Shown: positions 57,999 through 60,053 of the stretch, piece after piece | How the letters are laid out: every line of letters starts with the position of its first letter | How positions within the stretch are numbered: the stretch's first letter is position 1 | Assembly (NCBI GenBank): GCA_025352365.1 | Contig: JANXTO010000085.1 | Coordinates: 1 to 60,053 of the forward strand | Direction: 5' to 3' | Source of the DNA: Undibacterium sp. | Lineage (GTDB): Bacteria > Pseudomonadota > Gammaproteobacteria > Burkholderiales > Burkholderiaceae_D | Length of the DNA: 60,053 nt | Translations under genes and position numbers: made by a program | Notes under the pieces: model-generated | What the model was told of the DNA's origin: nothing | Seen by the model: only the letters and a program-made list of their open reading frames with translations | Databases searched by the model: none

Positions 57999-59228
57999 TT
58001 AACTAACGATCTGCTCTCCAGCAAATACAATCCCCGCACAAGGATTGCCACCGATCGCATAGGCCAGATCACTTGGCCGGTCTATCGCCCACAATGCGAA
58101 GTCTGCTGCCTTACCAATTTCTAAAGTACCGATCTGATCTTGCAAACCCAAAGCGCGGGCGGCATGTTTGGTGACGCCTGCCAATGCCTCCAAAGGCGTT
58201 AAGCGGAATAAGGTGCAGGCCATATTCATTGCTAACAACAAGGAAGTCATTGGTGATGTACCCGGATTGCAGTCGGTAGAAATGGCGATGGGTACCTGCG
58301 CCTCGCGCAAACCAGCGACCGGAGGTAATTTGGTTTCTCGCAAAAAGTAGTAAGCACCAGGTAACAGCACAGCAACTGTGCCGTGCTGCGCCATGGCATT
58401 GATGCCTTCTTGCGATAAATATTCCAGATGATCGGCAGACAAGCCTTGATAGCGTGCCGTAAGTGCTGCTCCGCCCTGATCTGAGAGCTGCTCGGCATGC
58501 AATTTGACTGGCAATCCATGGCGCTGTGCCGCCTGAAATACTTTTTCAGACTGCGCTGGCGAGAAGCCAATTTTTTCACAAAACGCATCGACTGCATCGA
58601 CCAGACCTTCTGCCACCAGAGCAGGCAGCATCTGATCGCAAACCAGATCCAGATAATCATCAGCACGACCTGCATACTCGGGAGGCAAGGCATGCGCTCC
58701 AAGAAAAGTCGTTTTGATCCGTACCGGAAAATCTTGTGCGAATTGTCTGGCAACCCGCAACATCTTGGCTTCTGTTTCAACATCCAGACCATAGCCGGAT
58801 TTGATCTCCAGCGTAGTGACGCCTTCCTTTAATAAATTGCGTACTCTGGGCAAACTGGCTTGCATTAGCTGCTCTGGACTGGCGGCGCGGGTCGCACGCA
58901 CCGTGGAAAGAATACCGCCACCTTGTCTGGCGATATCTTCATAGGCGACGCCGTTTAAACGCGCCTCAAACTCATCGCTGCGATTGCCTGCGTAAACAAT
59001 GTGGGTATGACAGTCAATTAGACCAGGTGTCAACCAGCAGCCTTGTCCGTCGTGTGACATGCTCGCTTGGGAATTCGCTTGAATCTCAGCAAGCAAATCA
59101 GTAGGTAAATCGATACGTTTACCCAGCCAGACAATCTTGCCATCCTTCGCCACAATGGCAGCGTCGCGGATTTCGCCATAACCATCCTGCATGGTCGCCA
59201 GATGGATATTGGTCCAGAGAGTCAGCAT
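57999..59228 (-). CDS. hutI: Imidazolonepropionase
   Basis: [52 protein letters not shown]...[22 protein letters not shown]...[35 protein letters not shown]. Confidence 0.97.
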   Translation of the reverse strand: MLTLWTNIHLATMQDGYGEIRDAAIVAKDGKIVWLGKRIDLPTDLLAEIQANSQASMSHDGQGCWLTPGLIDCHTHIVYAGNRSDEFEARLNGVAYEDIARQGGGILSTVRATRAASPEQLMQASLPRVRNLLKEGVTTLEIKSGYGLDVETEAKMLRVARQFAQDFPVRIKTTFLGAHALPPEYAGRADDYLDLVCDQMLPALVAEGLVDAVDAFCEKIGFSPAQSEKVFQAAQRHGLPVKLHAEQLSDQGGAALTARYQGLSADHLEYLSQEGINAMAQHGTVAVLLPGAYYFLRETKLPPVAGLREAQVPIAISTDCNPGTSPMTSLLLAMNMACTLFRLTPLEALAGVTKHAARALGLQDQIGTLEIGKAADFALWAIDRPSDLAYAIGGNPCAGIVFAGEQIVS

Positions 59229-59231
59229 AGT

Positions 59232-59843
59232 TTAGGCTCCGGCGTGGTTTAAAAAACTAATGCGCATCAGATAGAGCACGCTGTCCTCTTGCGCCTGCAC
59301 GACTAATCGCACACCGGCGTGTTCATGATCTTCTTCCAGCAAAATTAAATCTGCTTCGCTGACATCCATCACTTTATTCAAGACTGCCTGTCCCTGTGCA
59401 CAGTAGATCAATACCTGTTGCGCATTTTGTGCAACAACATAATGCTCACCCGCTTCCAGTCGTTGCATAAAATGAGTACAGACATCCCGTCGTGTCATCA
59501 GATTAAGATCCCATACCGGACCATCTAGCAATTCTGCACGGATGGATGTCTCGCCAGAAAACTGATGTGGCATGCTGTCGCGGGTTAAGGTAACACTGGA
59601 AGGCGTATCAGTTCCTTCTTCATCTCCATGCAAGATCATACCTGCACCAGACAAAATCGCCAGCGTCCGGTCAATCTGTGTAAAGTGCGAGAACGCACCA
59701 TCACTGCTGACCAGGGCGGTACTGATGCGCCAGACAAAATGGTCCAAGCTTGCGCCCTCAGGGAAAACCGCCAGCTCGGTCGTGCTGCCGCCACCGTTTT
59801 TCCAAGGCATGGTTTTGTAGTCTTGCTGGCTCCATTTACGCAT
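59232..59843 (-). CDS. hutD: HutD family protein
   Basis: MRKWSQQDYKTMPWKNGGGSTTELAVFPEGASLDHFVWRISTALVSSDGAFSHFTQIDRTLAILSGAGM. Confidence 0.93.
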   Translation of the reverse strand: MRKWSQQDYKTMPWKNGGGSTTELAVFPEGASLDHFVWRISTALVSSDGAFSHFTQIDRTLAILSGAGMILHGDEEGTDTPSSVTLTRDSMPHQFSGETSIRAELLDGPVWDLNLMTRRDVCTHFMQRLEAGEHYVVAQNAQQVLIYCAQGQAVLNKVMDVSEADLILLEEDHEHAGVRLVVQAQEDSVLYLMRISFLNHAGA

Positions 59844-59882
59844 AGTGTGTTGGCGTTTTGAGTGTCAGGATAAAAGGCGGCT

Positions 59883-60053
59883 TTAGCAATATAGATGCGT
59901 GTACAAGTGCTGACATTGTGCGCTCAATTCGCCATCCAGCACCATCTGTTTTGCTGCTGCAATATCTGGTGCGAAGAAGCGATCCTTGTCATAAAACGCA
60001 ACCTTGCGGCGTAGCGCATGATGTACTGTCGCCAGACTCGCTGAGGTCTCTAG
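59883..60053 (-). CDS. hutH: Histidine ammonia-lyase, C-terminal fragment
   Basis: Reverse-strand translation LETSASLATVHHALRRKVAFYDKDRFFAPDIAAAKQMVLDGELSAQCQHLYTHLYC*, followed by hutD and hutI. Confidence 0.75.
   Translation of the reverse strand, partial: LETSASLATVHHALRRKVAFYDKDRFFAPDIAAAKQMVLDGELSAQCQHLYTHLYC

Overview
The window is about 60 kb of gene-dense chromosome from a probable Burkholderiales bacterium (Oxalobacteraceae-like; inferred from gene content only). I saw no tRNA/rRNA genes, CRISPR array, transposase or phage genes. Recognisable loci: ureEFG without ureDABC, two PLP-dependent aminotransferase-fold proteins (one a MocR/PdxR-type regulator), htpG, patatin-like phospholipase, slyD, a lone GspE/PilB-type ATPase, RNase T2, a GntR/FCD regulator upstream of a TonB-dependent receptor, icd, rluE-like, rpsT, parE-parC, a three-gene phosphorelay/diguanylate cyclase cluster, a DUF748 protein and the end of a hut operon. 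Main second-look signals: (1) an unannotated ~80-bp AT-rich intergenic element present six times, with a quasi-palindromic core and ATACTCC/GGGGAGTAT ends, in two architectures that differ by orientation of one end module; (2) the same kind of in-frame 12-bp minisatellite, encoding Asn/Ser/Thr-rich tetrapeptides, in three unrelated proteins (UreG N-terminus, MocR N-terminus, histidine-kinase linker), plus several 6-13 bp intergenic tandem duplications; (3) a cysteinyl-tRNA synthetase ORF cut by one in-frame TAA; (4) a secreted, charged heptad-repeat protein with an internal duplication; (5) a palindrome/REP/microsatellite composite downstream of parC. All alignments were made by eye; no database search was run.
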